This document shows positions 8,623-16,502 of a stretch of DNA of 57,776 bases, one piece after another. The notes under the pieces were generated by a model, which was not told where the DNA came from, did not search any database, and saw only the letters and a list, made by a program, of their open reading frames with translations. Origin of the DNA: Akkermansiaceae bacterium (GTDB lineage Bacteria > Verrucomicrobiota > Verrucomicrobiia > Verrucomicrobiales > Akkermansiaceae); the NCBI GenBank assembly GCA_025457665.1, contig JALOTY010000016.1, forward strand, positions 1-57,776, given 5' to 3'. The position numbers were made by a program, and so were the translations under genes. Numbering within the stretch: the first letter of the stretch is position 1; each line of letters opens with the position of its first letter.

Positions 8623-8748
8623 ATGAAGTCCTGCTTTGGCATGATCCTCGCCATCCTCGTACTGGTTGCCGTGCTCGGCACTCTCGGTGGGATCTACTAT
8701 CTGAGCAGTACCACGGAGTTCGCGCCCAAGACTTCCACAGCGCCCTGA
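8623..8748 (+). CDS. Small single-span membrane protein (41 residues)
   Basis: The frame reads MKSCFGMILAILVLVAVLGT, then GGIYYLSSTTEF and a short Pro/Thr tail ending in Pro. It is one hydrophobic segment (about residues 6-28) with a short exposed tail. I chose the ATG at 8623 because the upstream in-frame part (from 8503) lacks hydrophobic or family features. Short proteins of this pattern with a 'YLSSTxEF' ending recur, as I recall, in verrucomicrobial genomes, which is why I list it. No function is known to me. Confidence 0.5.
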   Translation: MKSCFGMILAILVLVAVLGTLGGIYYLSSTTEFAPKTSTAP

Positions 8749-8918
8749 AGCTCCCCGCTTTCTCTCTTTCCTGGCACTCCGCAGGCTCACCTTTCTTCGA
8801 GCCTTGATCCATGACAAGGGCGATGAGCCTCACGGATGGAAACCGGATCAAGGCACCCCATCGATTTTCCCGAGGCTTGGCGGCACTGCCCCTGTTAGAA
8901 ATCGATTCGCGATGAACA

Positions 8919-8952
8919 CAAAAAACCGGCATCCCCTCGCGGAGATGCCGGT
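8919..8952 (-). terminator. Intrinsic terminator after pnp
   Basis: A 9-bp perfect stem (8925-8933 with 8944-8952, ACCGGCATC/GATGCCGGT) with a 10-base loop. On the minus strand it is followed directly by a run of Ts (8919-8925), giving a standard rho-independent terminator 24 bases past the pnp stop. Confidence 0.88.
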
Positions 8953-8975
8953 GGAATGATTTGTCGTCGGTTGGA

Positions 8976-11129
8976 TCAGTCCGCCAGGGTGGTGACGGTC
9001 TCCTTGACCTCACCGGATGCGGCTTGCTGCTCACGCAGCCAGATGCGGCGGCTCATCTTCACGCGGCCCTTTTCATCCACACCCACGCATTTCGCGGTGA
9101 CGATGTCGCCCTTCTTGACGACGTCTTCGACGCGCTCGGTGCGGCCTTCGGCAAGCTCGGAAACGTGGATGAGTCCATCCTTGCCGGGCAGCACTTCCAT
9201 GAAGGCACCGAAGTTCGTGACCGAAACCACGGGGCCGGTGTAAACCTTGCCCACTTCGATTTCCGCGAAGATGCGCTCGATGAGTTCCTTGGCGCGCTTG
9301 AGGCCTTCTTCCTTCGAAGCATAGATGTGGACCGTGCCGTCGTCCTCGATGTTGATGTCGGCACCGGACTCGGCCTGGATGCCCTTGATGTTCTTGCCAC
9401 CGGGTCCGATGAGTTCGCCGATGCGGTCGGCGGGGATCTTGATCGAAACGATTCGCGGAGCATGCGGGCTGAGGTCCTGGGGACCGGACACGGCTTCCGT
9501 CATCTTGGCGATGACCTTGGTGCGGCCGTCCTTGGCGATCTTGATGGCTTCCTCAAGGATGGAAAGCGGAAGTCCGGGAAGCTTCAGGTCGAGCTGGAAG
9601 CCCGTGACCCCTGAATCGGTGCCGCAGAGTTTGAAGTCCATGTCACCGTAGAAGTCCTCGGAGCCGATGATGTCGAGGAGCACCTTGTGTTCCTTGAGCG
9701 TGCCATCGTCATTCCAATCGGTCACAAGACCGCAGGAGATGCCACCCACCGGAGCCTTGAGCGGCACACCGGCGCAAAGCAGGGACATGGTGCCCGCGCA
9801 AACGGTGGCCATGGAGGTGGAGCCGTTGGACTCGGTCACCTCGGAGGACACACGCATGGCGTAGGGGAACACATCCTCATCGGGAATCACGGCAGCGATC
9901 GAGCGTTCGGCAAGAGCCCCGTGACCGATTTCACGACGGTTCAGGCCACCCATGCGACCGGTTTCACCCACCGAGAAGGGAGGGAAGTTGTAGTGGAGGA
10001 TGAAGCGCTTGCTGTCCTCACCACCGGCGTAGTTGTCGAAGAACTGCTTCTCATCGGCCGGAGCCAGCGTGCAGATCCCGAGAGCCTGGGTCTCACCCCG
10101 GGCAAAGATGGCGGAGCCGTGCACGCGGGGAAGCGAGTTGGCTTCGGCGAAAAGCGGGCGAAGATCGCCGATCTGACGACCATCGGCGCGCACGCCTTTT
10201 TCCATGATGGAAATCCGGAATGCCTTCTTCTGGATGTATTCGAAGACCTGCTCGACATCGAAGTCGGTGGAGTCCGGATAACGTTCCTTGATGGCCTTTT
10301 CGACTTCGTCGCGCAGGGCGCCGACCTTCTTGCCGCGCTCCACTTTCGATGGCGCGTAGATGGCGTCTTCGATGCGGTCACCGGCGATTTCGTAGCCGAT
10401 CTCAAGGAGTTCCTCCTTGGCGACGGTGAGTTCGTATTCGCGCTTCGGCTTGCCGCAGAGGGCGACGAGTTCTTCCTGGGCGGCGACGAGTTGTTGCACG
10501 GCCGCTTGGGCGAAATGGAGGGCTTTGACGAACTCCTCTTCGGGAAGTTGGTCGGCAGCGCCTTCGATCATGATGACGTCGGTCTTGTTGCCCACGTAAA
10601 TCAGGTCGAGGTCGCTGTCCTCACGCTCTTCGAAGGTGGGGTTCACCACGAACTCTCCTTCGATCCGGCCCACGCGGACGGCACCGATGGGGCCGGCGAA
10701 GGGGATGTCGGAGATCGCCAGGGCGGCGGAGGCTCCGTTCATCGAGAGGATGTCGGAGTCATTGATCTGGTCGGCCGAAAGCAACAGCGCGACGATCTGG
10801 GTGTCGTAAAGATAACCCTTCGGGAAGAGCGGCCGCAATGGGCGGTCGGTCATGCGTGAAGTGAGGATTTCCTTTTCAGTGGGGCGTCCCTCACGCTTGA
10901 AGTAGCCTCCGGGAAACTGCCCGGCGGCCGAGGCCTTTTCCTTGTATTCGACGGAGAGCGGGAACCAGGTCTGGCCCGCCTTGACTCGTGTTTGGGAGAC
11001 GGCGGTCACCAGCACAGTGGTTTCGCCGCAGGTCACGACCACCGCGCCATCGGCGAGCTTTGCCAGCTTGCCGGTTTCAAAGGTGATCGGGTTCGAGCCG
11101 ACCTGGCTCGTGATTCGATGGATGTTCAT
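8976..11129 (-). CDS. pnp: Polyribonucleotide nucleotidyltransferase (PNPase)
   Basis: 717 residues, the usual PNPase length. It degrades RNA 3'-to-5' with phosphate and can add tails; it is part of the degradosome in many bacteria. Two RNase PH domains are visible: the first with VGSNPITFETGKLAKLADGA and GGYFKREGRPTEKEIL; the second with FNLH-equivalent LHYNFPPFSVGETGRMG, RREIGHGALAERS, and the catalytic-site DxxxD region (GSEDFYGDMDFKLCGT). A KH domain (IGPGGKNIKGI) at about 555-615 and an S1 domain (FGAFMEVLPGKDGLIHVSEL) at about 625-695 follow. It lies downstream of rpsO, the classical order. Confidence 0.97.
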   Translation of the reverse strand: MNIHRITSQVGSNPITFETGKLAKLADGAVVVTCGETTVLVTAVSQTRVKAGQTWFPLSVEYKEKASAAGQFPGGYFKREGRPTEKEILTSRMTDRPLRPLFPKGYLYDTQIVALLLSADQINDSDILSMNGASAALAISDIPFAGPIGAVRVGRIEGEFVVNPTFEEREDSDLDLIYVGNKTDVIMIEGAADQLPEEEFVKALHFAQAAVQQLVAAQEELVALCGKPKREYELTVAKEELLEIGYEIAGDRIEDAIYAPSKVERGKKVGALRDEVEKAIKERYPDSTDFDVEQVFEYIQKKAFRISIMEKGVRADGRQIGDLRPLFAEANSLPRVHGSAIFARGETQALGICTLAPADEKQFFDNYAGGEDSKRFILHYNFPPFSVGETGRMGGLNRREIGHGALAERSIAAVIPDEDVFPYAMRVSSEVTESNGSTSMATVCAGTMSLLCAGVPLKAPVGGISCGLVTDWNDDGTLKEHKVLLDIIGSEDFYGDMDFKLCGTDSGVTGFQLDLKLPGLPLSILEEAIKIAKDGRTKVIAKMTEAVSGPQDLSPHAPRIVSIKIPADRIGELIGPGGKNIKGIQAESGADINIEDDGTVHIYASKEEGLKRAKELIERIFAEIEVGKVYTGPVVSVTNFGAFMEVLPGKDGLIHVSELAEGRTERVEDVVKKGDIVTAKCVGVDEKGRVKMSRRIWLREQQAASGEVKETVTTLAD

Positions 11130-11158
11130 ACGTGTGTCTTCTTTTCTGTCTTATCGAT

Positions 11159-11176
11159 CCCGTCCACCTGGACGGG
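11159..11176 (-). promoter_or_regulatory. Hairpin in the pnp leader
   Basis: A 7-bp perfect stem (CCCGTCC/GGACGGG) with a 4-base loop, 30 bases upstream of the pnp start and downstream of the rpsO terminator. In enterobacteria a pnp leader hairpin cut by RNase III mediates autocontrol; whether this one has that role is inference. Confidence 0.35.
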
Positions 11177-11253
11177 GGTGTTGATGTGGCGGCACCCGGG
11201 ATACTTGGTTGGAGGGAGCCGCCTCCGCCATGACGGCCAAACCAGGCCGCATG

Positions 11254-11290
11254 GCAAAAAGCGAAACGGCCACGGGGATCGTGGCCGTTC
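11254..11290 (-). terminator. Terminator between rpsO and pnp
   Basis: A 10-bp perfect stem (AACGGCCACG at 11266-11275 with CGTGGCCGTT at 11281-11290) and 5-base loop. On the minus strand it is followed by TTCGCTTTTTG, an interrupted T tract. It sits 20 bases past the rpsO stop and would partly separate rpsO from pnp transcription. Confidence 0.75.
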
Positions 11291-11309
11291 CGGAGAGGGT
11301 CTTGTCGGA

Positions 11310-11567
11310 TCAGCGGCGGAGGCCGAGTCCTTTGATGAGCTTCTGGTAGCGCTCCTCGTTGGTTTCCTTGAGGTAGTCCAGAAGCTTGCGGCGCTGGGCC
11401 ACGAGTTTGAGGAGACCGCGGCGCGAGGAGGAATCCTTCTCGTGCTTGGAGAGGTGATCGGTCAGGTGCTTGATGCGGACGGTCATGCGGGCGACCTGAT
11501 AGTCGGCGCTGCCGGTGTCCTTTTCATGGACTTTGTAGTCCGCAGGATTGATGGTGCTTTCGCTCAT
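11310..11567 (-). CDS. rpsO: 30S ribosomal protein S15
   Basis: 85 residues; S15 binds the central domain of 16S rRNA and helps form the intersubunit bridge. The sequence has the S15 core: [19 protein letters not shown], then [30 protein letters not shown], and the C-terminal [13 protein letters not shown]. coli S15 is 89 residues. The start ATG at 11567 gives [15 protein letters not shown], which fits the family. pnp follows on the same strand, as in many bacteria. Confidence 0.97.
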   Translation of the reverse strand: MSESTINPADYKVHEKDTGSADYQVARMTVRIKHLTDHLSKHEKDSSSRRGLLKLVAQRRKLLDYLKETNEERYQKLIKGLGLRR

Positions 11568-11755
11568 GTGTTTGTTTGGTTCGATCCAGCCACCTTGGCC
11601 GGTCCGCCCTTGCTCGGGACCGCGGAGGAAAGCGGATTTGCTTCGGATTGCAAGGACGGAATGAGCAAATTCCAGGTCGCCCAGGAGGGCCCGCAGAAGG
11701 AAATCGGGAAAAATTTCGAAAGATTCCCCCGTTTTCCGGTAAGCCTCTTGAAGCC

Positions 11756-12280
11756 GTGCACCCGAAACCTGGAAATCCCGAGGAAACCCTCGTTGCCCTG
11801 ATCGCCACCCATCAGGCAGCGATCCATCGGTATGTCCATTCCCTGCTGCCGGACCGGATGCTGGCCGATGATGTCGTGCAGGAAACCAACCTCCTCCTCT
11901 GGCGCAAGGCCGCAGAATACGATCCCGCCCAACCCTTCCTGCCATGGGCGCTCACGATCGCCCTCTATCAGGTCAAAGCCGCCCGGAGGGATGCCGCCCG
12001 CGACCGCCATGTTTTCGATGACCGCCTGCTGGATCTCCTCGCGACCGATGCCGCGGCGCACGACGCCCGCGATCTCGAATCCGCCCTGGAGCATTGCCTG
12101 GCGAAACTTCCCGGGCGCCAGCGCCAACTGATCATGGAGCGCTACCAGCCCGGAGCCTCGGTGCAGTCGATGGCCCAGGAGCGCTCCCAAACCCCCACCG
12201 CCCTTTCCCTGACCCTGCTGCGCATTCGCAAGAGTCTCGAATCCTGCATCGAACAAAGGCTCCAACTCCTGCCTCCATGA
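11756..12280 (+). CDS. ECF-type RNA polymerase sigma factor (Rhodopirellula/Verrucomicrobium group)
   Basis: 174 residues from a GTG at 11756 ([20 protein letters not shown]). Sigma region 2 covers about residues 8-80: [20 protein letters not shown] (core RNAP binding), [22 protein letters not shown] and the -10-reading [16 protein letters not shown]. Region 4 lies at about 105-165: [20 protein letters not shown], and the recognition helix [17 protein letters not shown]. No anti-sigma zinc motif is seen. The FecR-like gene follows with a 4-base ATGA overlap, and two substrate-type genes follow that, so this sigma probably switches on the PSD1-DUF1501 module and is held in check by its neighbour. 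Longer upstream reading has no similarity. Confidence 0.88.
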   Translation: MHPKPGNPEETLVALIATHQAAIHRYVHSLLPDRMLADDVVQETNLLLWRKAAEYDPAQPFLPWALTIALYQVKAARRDAARDRHVFDDRLLDLLATDAAAHDARDLESALEHCLAKLPGRQRQLIMERYQPGASVQSMAQERSQTPTALSLTLLRIRKSLESCIEQRLQLLPP

Positions 12281-13590
12281 AATCGGATCCCCTCGATGAA
12301 AAAATCCACGCCTTGCTCGATGGCGTGATCTCGCCCGAGGCACTTGCGGCCCTTGAGGAAGAGCTGCGGGCGAATCCCGAGGCCCGTCGCCGCTATCTCC
12401 GCAGCGCCGCGGTTCACGCCGGCCTGGTCCAGCAGGCCAGCGGCAGCATCCCATCGTTTCTCACGGAAGCTCCCGCCTCTCCTGCTCCGACTCCCTTTCC
12501 CAAGAAACCCCTCCTCATCGCCCTCGCGGCCTGCATCGCCCTCGCGGCAGGGGCTTTTTTCTCGTTTCCCAGAGATCCCGAACCCCGGGCGAAAATCACC
12601 AGTGCACTCGATGTCCGCAGCCCGGCCGGGTCACAGACCCCCGCCGCAGGAGCCTTGGAAGCGCATCAAGCCATCGAACTGCTCGGCGGATGGATCGAAA
12701 TCGCCTTCCCCAGCGGTGCCAGCGTCGCGATTGAAGGCCCCTGCCGTTTCGAACTCCAGGCACCCGAATCCCTCACGATTTTCCACGGCCGCGCCGCCGT
12801 GAATGTGCCCCCGGGGGCGGAAGGTTTCCGGCTCGATACACCCGGAGGTCAGATCGTCGATCTCGGCACCGCATTTGGCGTGGCCGTGGGAAACGATGGC
12901 TCCCACCCCGTGGTGCTGGCGGAGGTTTTCGATGGGGAAATCGAAATCCATGCCGGCGACCGTTCTCCCGCCCGCCTTCGCGGCGGCGAAGCGCGGGCCA
13001 TCGTTCGCGACCGTGGCGAACTTCAGTTGGTCTCCACTCTCGATGAATCCCCGGTCCACGTCTCACGACCGGCAAGCCCCGCTCCTTCCGATCGTGCCTC
13101 CGGGGAAAACCTCGCCCTCGGCAAACCGGTCTTCAGCCCGGGTTATTGCGTCCGTCCCCATGGCTCGGTGTTTCCTCCCGACAATGTCACCGACGGCCGC
13201 ACCGATGATTCCGGCGTGCCCAATGACTGGTCCTTCTGGCTCGCACCGGATGGCAAGAGCGGCGAATTCACCGTCGATCTCATCGATCCCGCCACCATCT
13301 CCCGCATTTCCCTTCAAAACACCGCCAACCGCGGCATCGGCGATCGGGGAACGGCGCGATTCCTCCTGCTCGGCTCCCTCGACAATCACGATTTCAAGCC
13401 GCTGCTCGAAGCCGACCTCCCACCCATCGTGCCGGGGGAAAGCTACCCCTTTCACGATTTCCATTTCGATGCCACCCGCGTCCGCTTCGTGAAATTCGTC
13501 GTCCTCGAACACCTTCGTCACCCCGAACGCCCGGTCGATCATCCGATCCAAGGCGGAGGACTGAATGAAATCCGGATTTTCGAAAACTGA
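12277..13590 (+). CDS. FecR-like anti-sigma factor with C-terminal discoidin-like domain
   Basis: 437 residues with three parts. Residues 1-75 are cytosolic and helical (EALAALEEELRANPEARRRY), the position of a sigma-binding anti-sigma segment. A membrane span covers about 76-97 (KPLLIALAACIALAAGAFF). Outside lies a FecR β-domain (about 115-255: WIEIAFPSGASVAIEGPCRF, VNVPPGAEGFRLDTPGGQIVDLGTAFGV). From about 285 to the end is an F5/8-type C (discoidin) fold: NLALGKPVFSPGY, DNVTDGRTDDSGV, FTVDLIDPATISRI, FVKFVVLEHL, LNEIRIFEN, which in other proteins binds glycans. The start overlaps the sigma gene stop. I infer a signalling pair whose sensor arm may bind a polysaccharide. Confidence 0.82.
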   Translation: MKSDPLDEKIHALLDGVISPEALAALEEELRANPEARRRYLRSAAVHAGLVQQASGSIPSFLTEAPASPAPTPFPKKPLLIALAACIALAAGAFFSFPRDPEPRAKITSALDVRSPAGSQTPAAGALEAHQAIELLGGWIEIAFPSGASVAIEGPCRFELQAPESLTIFHGRAAVNVPPGAEGFRLDTPGGQIVDLGTAFGVAVGNDGSHPVVLAEVFDGEIEIHAGDRSPARLRGGEARAIVRDRGELQLVSTLDESPVHVSRPASPAPSDRASGENLALGKPVFSPGYCVRPHGSVFPPDNVTDGRTDDSGVPNDWSFWLAPDGKSGEFTVDLIDPATISRISLQNTANRGIGDRGTARFLLLGSLDNHDFKPLLEADLPPIVPGESYPFHDFHFDATRVRFVKFVVLEHLRHPERPVDHPIQGGGLNEIRIFEN

Positions 13591-13610
13591 TCGCCCCTGC
13601 CCTACCCGTC

Positions 13611-16502
13611 ATGCCCTCGCCCCGAACCCTGCTGAGCCTGAGTGCCCTCGCCTGCCTTCCCTGCATCGCGGAGGAGATCGATTTCAACCGCGACATCCGC
13701 CCGCTCCTCACCACCCAATGCACCGCCTGCCACGGCGGAGTGAAGGAAGCCGGCGGAATCTCCTTCGTCTTCCGGGAAAAGGCCCTGGCCATCGGGGAAT
13801 CGGGAAATCCCACCATCGTCCCCGGCAAACCCGAGGAATCGGAATTGATGCGCCGCGTCACTTCGACGGATCCGGACATGGTCATGCCCCAGCCCGTTCA
13901 CGGCCCGCCCCTGAAAGAGAAGGAAGTCGCCAAGCTCCGCCAATGGATCCAGGAAGGCGCGAAATGGGAAGAGCACTGGGCTTTCGAAATGCCCGTCGAC
14001 ACCCCTCCCCCCGCCGTCAAGGACAAGGCCTGGCCGCGCAATCGCATCGACGAATACGTCCTCGCACGACTCGAAAAGGAATCGCTCGAACCCAGCCCCC
14101 AAGCCGAGCCCGGCCTGCTTCTCAGGCGGCTTTCGCTCGATGTCATCGGACTGCCACCCACGCTCGCCGAGCTGGATGCCTTCGAAACCGCATGGAAAGC
14201 GGACCCCGAAGCTGCCTGGCAGAAGGAAATCGACCGCCTTCTCGACTCACCCCACTACGGGGAAAAATGGGCAGCCAATTGGCTCGACCTCGCCCGCTAT
14301 GCCGATACCGAGGGCCTCGGCCTCGATCGCCCGCGCACTGCCTGGCCCTTCCGTGACTGGGTCATCCGCGCCTACAATTCCGACCTGCCTTTTGACCAAT
14401 TCACCATCAAACAAATCGCCGGCGACCTGCTGCCCAATCCAACGCTCGACGATCTCATCGCCACCAATTTCCACCGTCACACCCAGGCGAATGCCGAAGG
14501 CGGCACGGACGACGAGGAATTCCGCACCACCGCCGTCATGGACCGCGTCGCCACCACCTGGGAAACCTGGCAAGGCATCACCATGGGCTGCGTGCAGTGC
14601 CACTCCCACCCCTACGATCCCATCGAACACGAGGAATACTTCACCTCCCTCGCCTTCTTCAACAACGCGCGGGATGCCGACCTCGATCCCCATTTCCCCG
14701 TCACCCCCATCCCCAAGGACCCCGCCCGCGGCGCGGACTTCGCCCGCGGGCTCAACGAACGCAGCAAACTCCGCCAGCAGCTTCATCGTCAGCAAGAGCA
14801 ACTCCGCTCCGCCACCTCCTGGCTCGCTCCGGCAAAGCTCGAAGCCTCATCGAAGAAAGTGAAACTCGTCGTCCGCCCCGGCGATGGCACACCCGAGTTC
14901 CACACCGACTCCAACGTTCCCAACGGATCGGTTTTCGACCTGACTCTCTCCGCTCCTGCGGAAATCACCCAGGTCAGCGCCATCCGTGTCGAATTGCTGC
15001 CCGTCGATCCCGACACCGCCATCCACACGCCCGAATGGGGAGCCATCCTCAGCCTGATCCAACTCCAAACCCTCGCTGCCGACGGCACCGCCCGCCCCGT
15101 CAAAATCGCCCGGGTCATCGGCGATGAACCCGAACCCTTCTACGATCCCAATGAAAGCCTCCGCGCCGGTGGCAGCGGCTGGGGACCTTACACGAAAATC
15201 GATCGACCCCGCTCTTGCGTGCTGATTCTCGATCAGCCCCTCCCCCTCAGCGGTCAGCGCCTGCGCCTCTCCCTCCATCAGACCAACAACGCCGGTGGCG
15301 CCGTTCCACTCGTGGCGAAGCGCGGACGTGTCTTCCTCACCGCCGAGCCCGCCTGGTCCGCTCTCCCCAGCGATCCTGCCTTTGGCAAAGCTATCGCCCG
15401 CATCGCGCAGATCGATGGCGCGCTCGCCCAGCATAGCGCCACCACCTTGCCGACGATTCAATCGATGCCCACCCACCTCGAACGCCCCACGCACCTCTTC
15501 GTCCGGGGAAATTGGCTGGAAAAAGACAAACGCATCGATCGCCCCGGCATCCCCAAACTCTTCGGCAGGCTCCCCGAAAACGCCCCTGCCGATCGGTTGG
15601 CTTTCGCAAAATGGCTCGTCTCCGCCGAAAATCCGCTGACCTCCCGCGTCGTGGTCAACCGGCTCTGGGAGCAAATCTTCGGCTTCGGCCTGGTGGAAAC
15701 CCTGGAGGATTTCGGCTCCTCCGGCACCAAGCCCTCCCACCCCGAACTTCTCGATCACCTTGCCCTCCGTTTCCGCGACCATCACCGCTGGTCCCAGAAA
15801 GCCATGCTGCGCGAAATCCTTTCCTCCGCCACGTATCGACAATCCTCCGCCACCACCGCCGATGCCTATGCGGCCGATCCCCAGAACCGCCTCCTCGCCC
15901 GCGGACCCCGCGTGCGCCTGAGTGCCGAGGCCGTCCGCGATCACGGCCTGGTCTCCTCCGGCCTCTTCGCCCCCACCCTTTTCGGCCCACCGGTCTTTCC
16001 CCCCATGCCGCCCGGCGGCTGGACTCCATTCAAGAGCGGGGAAAAATGGAACACACCCGAACCGGGAAAACCGGACCGCTACCGCCGCGCCATCTACACC
16101 TACACCAAGCGCTCCAATCCCTACCCCGGATTCGCCACTTTCGATGCCCCGCCACGCGATCTTTGCACCAAGCGCCGCGTGCTTTCGAATACCCCTCTCC
16201 AGTCGCTCGAAGCCCTCAACTCCCCCGCCCATGCCGAGTTCGCCCAAGGCTTGGCGCGGCGCATGAAAAATGAATTCCCCGGCGACCTCGCCGCCAAGCT
16301 CGCCGCCGGCCACCGGGTCACCACCTCCCGGCTGCCGAATCCCGAACGACTCGCCGAACTCACCGCCCTCTATCAGGAACTCCATTCCCAATACACCGCC
16401 GATCCCAAACGCATGGCAGGCATGGCTGGCACTCCCGATGGTGCCGCCCTCACCGTCCTCGCGTCCGTCCTCCTCAATCTCGACGAAGCCATCGTGAAAT
16501 GA
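13611..16502 (+). CDS. PSD1-type cytochrome-c / DUF1549-DUF1553 protein
   Basis: 963 residues, secreted (signal about 1-20). A single haem c site C37-TA-C40-H41 heads the planctomycete cytochrome C domain, with MPQPVHGPPL probably giving the axial Met region. DUF1549 follows (AWPRNRIDEYVLARLEKE, PHYGEKWAANWLDLARYADT, FDQFTIKQIAGDLLPNPT), containing CVQCHSHPYDPI, a possible second haem site C-V-Q-C-H. A β-rich middle section (about 420-600) comes next, and then DUF1553 (ERPTHLFVRGNW, ENPLTSRVVVNRLWEQIFG, AYAADPQNRLLARGPRVRL, LQSLEALNSP). The family is linked to polysaccharide breakdown loci in Planctomycetes and Verrucomicrobia; the reaction is unproven. It overlaps the DUF1501 gene by 4 bases. 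Confidence 0.92.
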   Translation: MPSPRTLLSLSALACLPCIAEEIDFNRDIRPLLTTQCTACHGGVKEAGGISFVFREKALAIGESGNPTIVPGKPEESELMRRVTSTDPDMVMPQPVHGPPLKEKEVAKLRQWIQEGAKWEEHWAFEMPVDTPPPAVKDKAWPRNRIDEYVLARLEKESLEPSPQAEPGLLLRRLSLDVIGLPPTLAELDAFETAWKADPEAAWQKEIDRLLDSPHYGEKWAANWLDLARYADTEGLGLDRPRTAWPFRDWVIRAYNSDLPFDQFTIKQIAGDLLPNPTLDDLIATNFHRHTQANAEGGTDDEEFRTTAVMDRVATTWETWQGITMGCVQCHSHPYDPIEHEEYFTSLAFFNNARDADLDPHFPVTPIPKDPARGADFARGLNERSKLRQQLHRQQEQLRSATSWLAPAKLEASSKKVKLVVRPGDGTPEFHTDSNVPNGSVFDLTLSAPAEITQVSAIRVELLPVDPDTAIHTPEWGAILSLIQLQTLAADGTARPVKIARVIGDEPEPFYDPNESLRAGGSGWGPYTKIDRPRSCVLILDQPLPLSGQRLRLSLHQTNNAGGAVPLVAKRGRVFLTAEPAWSALPSDPAFGKAIARIAQIDGALAQHSATTLPTIQSMPTHLERPTHLFVRGNWLEKDKRIDRPGIPKLFGRLPENAPADRLAFAKWLVSAENPLTSRVVVNRLWEQIFGFGLVETLEDFGSSGTKPSHPELLDHLALRFRDHHRWSQKAMLREILSSATYRQSSATTADAYAADPQNRLLARGPRVRLSAEAVRDHGLVSSGLFAPTLFGPPVFPPMPPGGWTPFKSGEKWNTPEPGKPDRYRRAIYTYTKRSNPYPGFATFDAPPRDLCTKRRVLSNTPLQSLEALNSPAHAEFAQGLARRMKNEFPGDLAAKLAAGHRVTTSRLPNPERLAELTALYQELHSQYTADPKRMAGMAGTPDGAALTVLASVLLNLDEAIVK

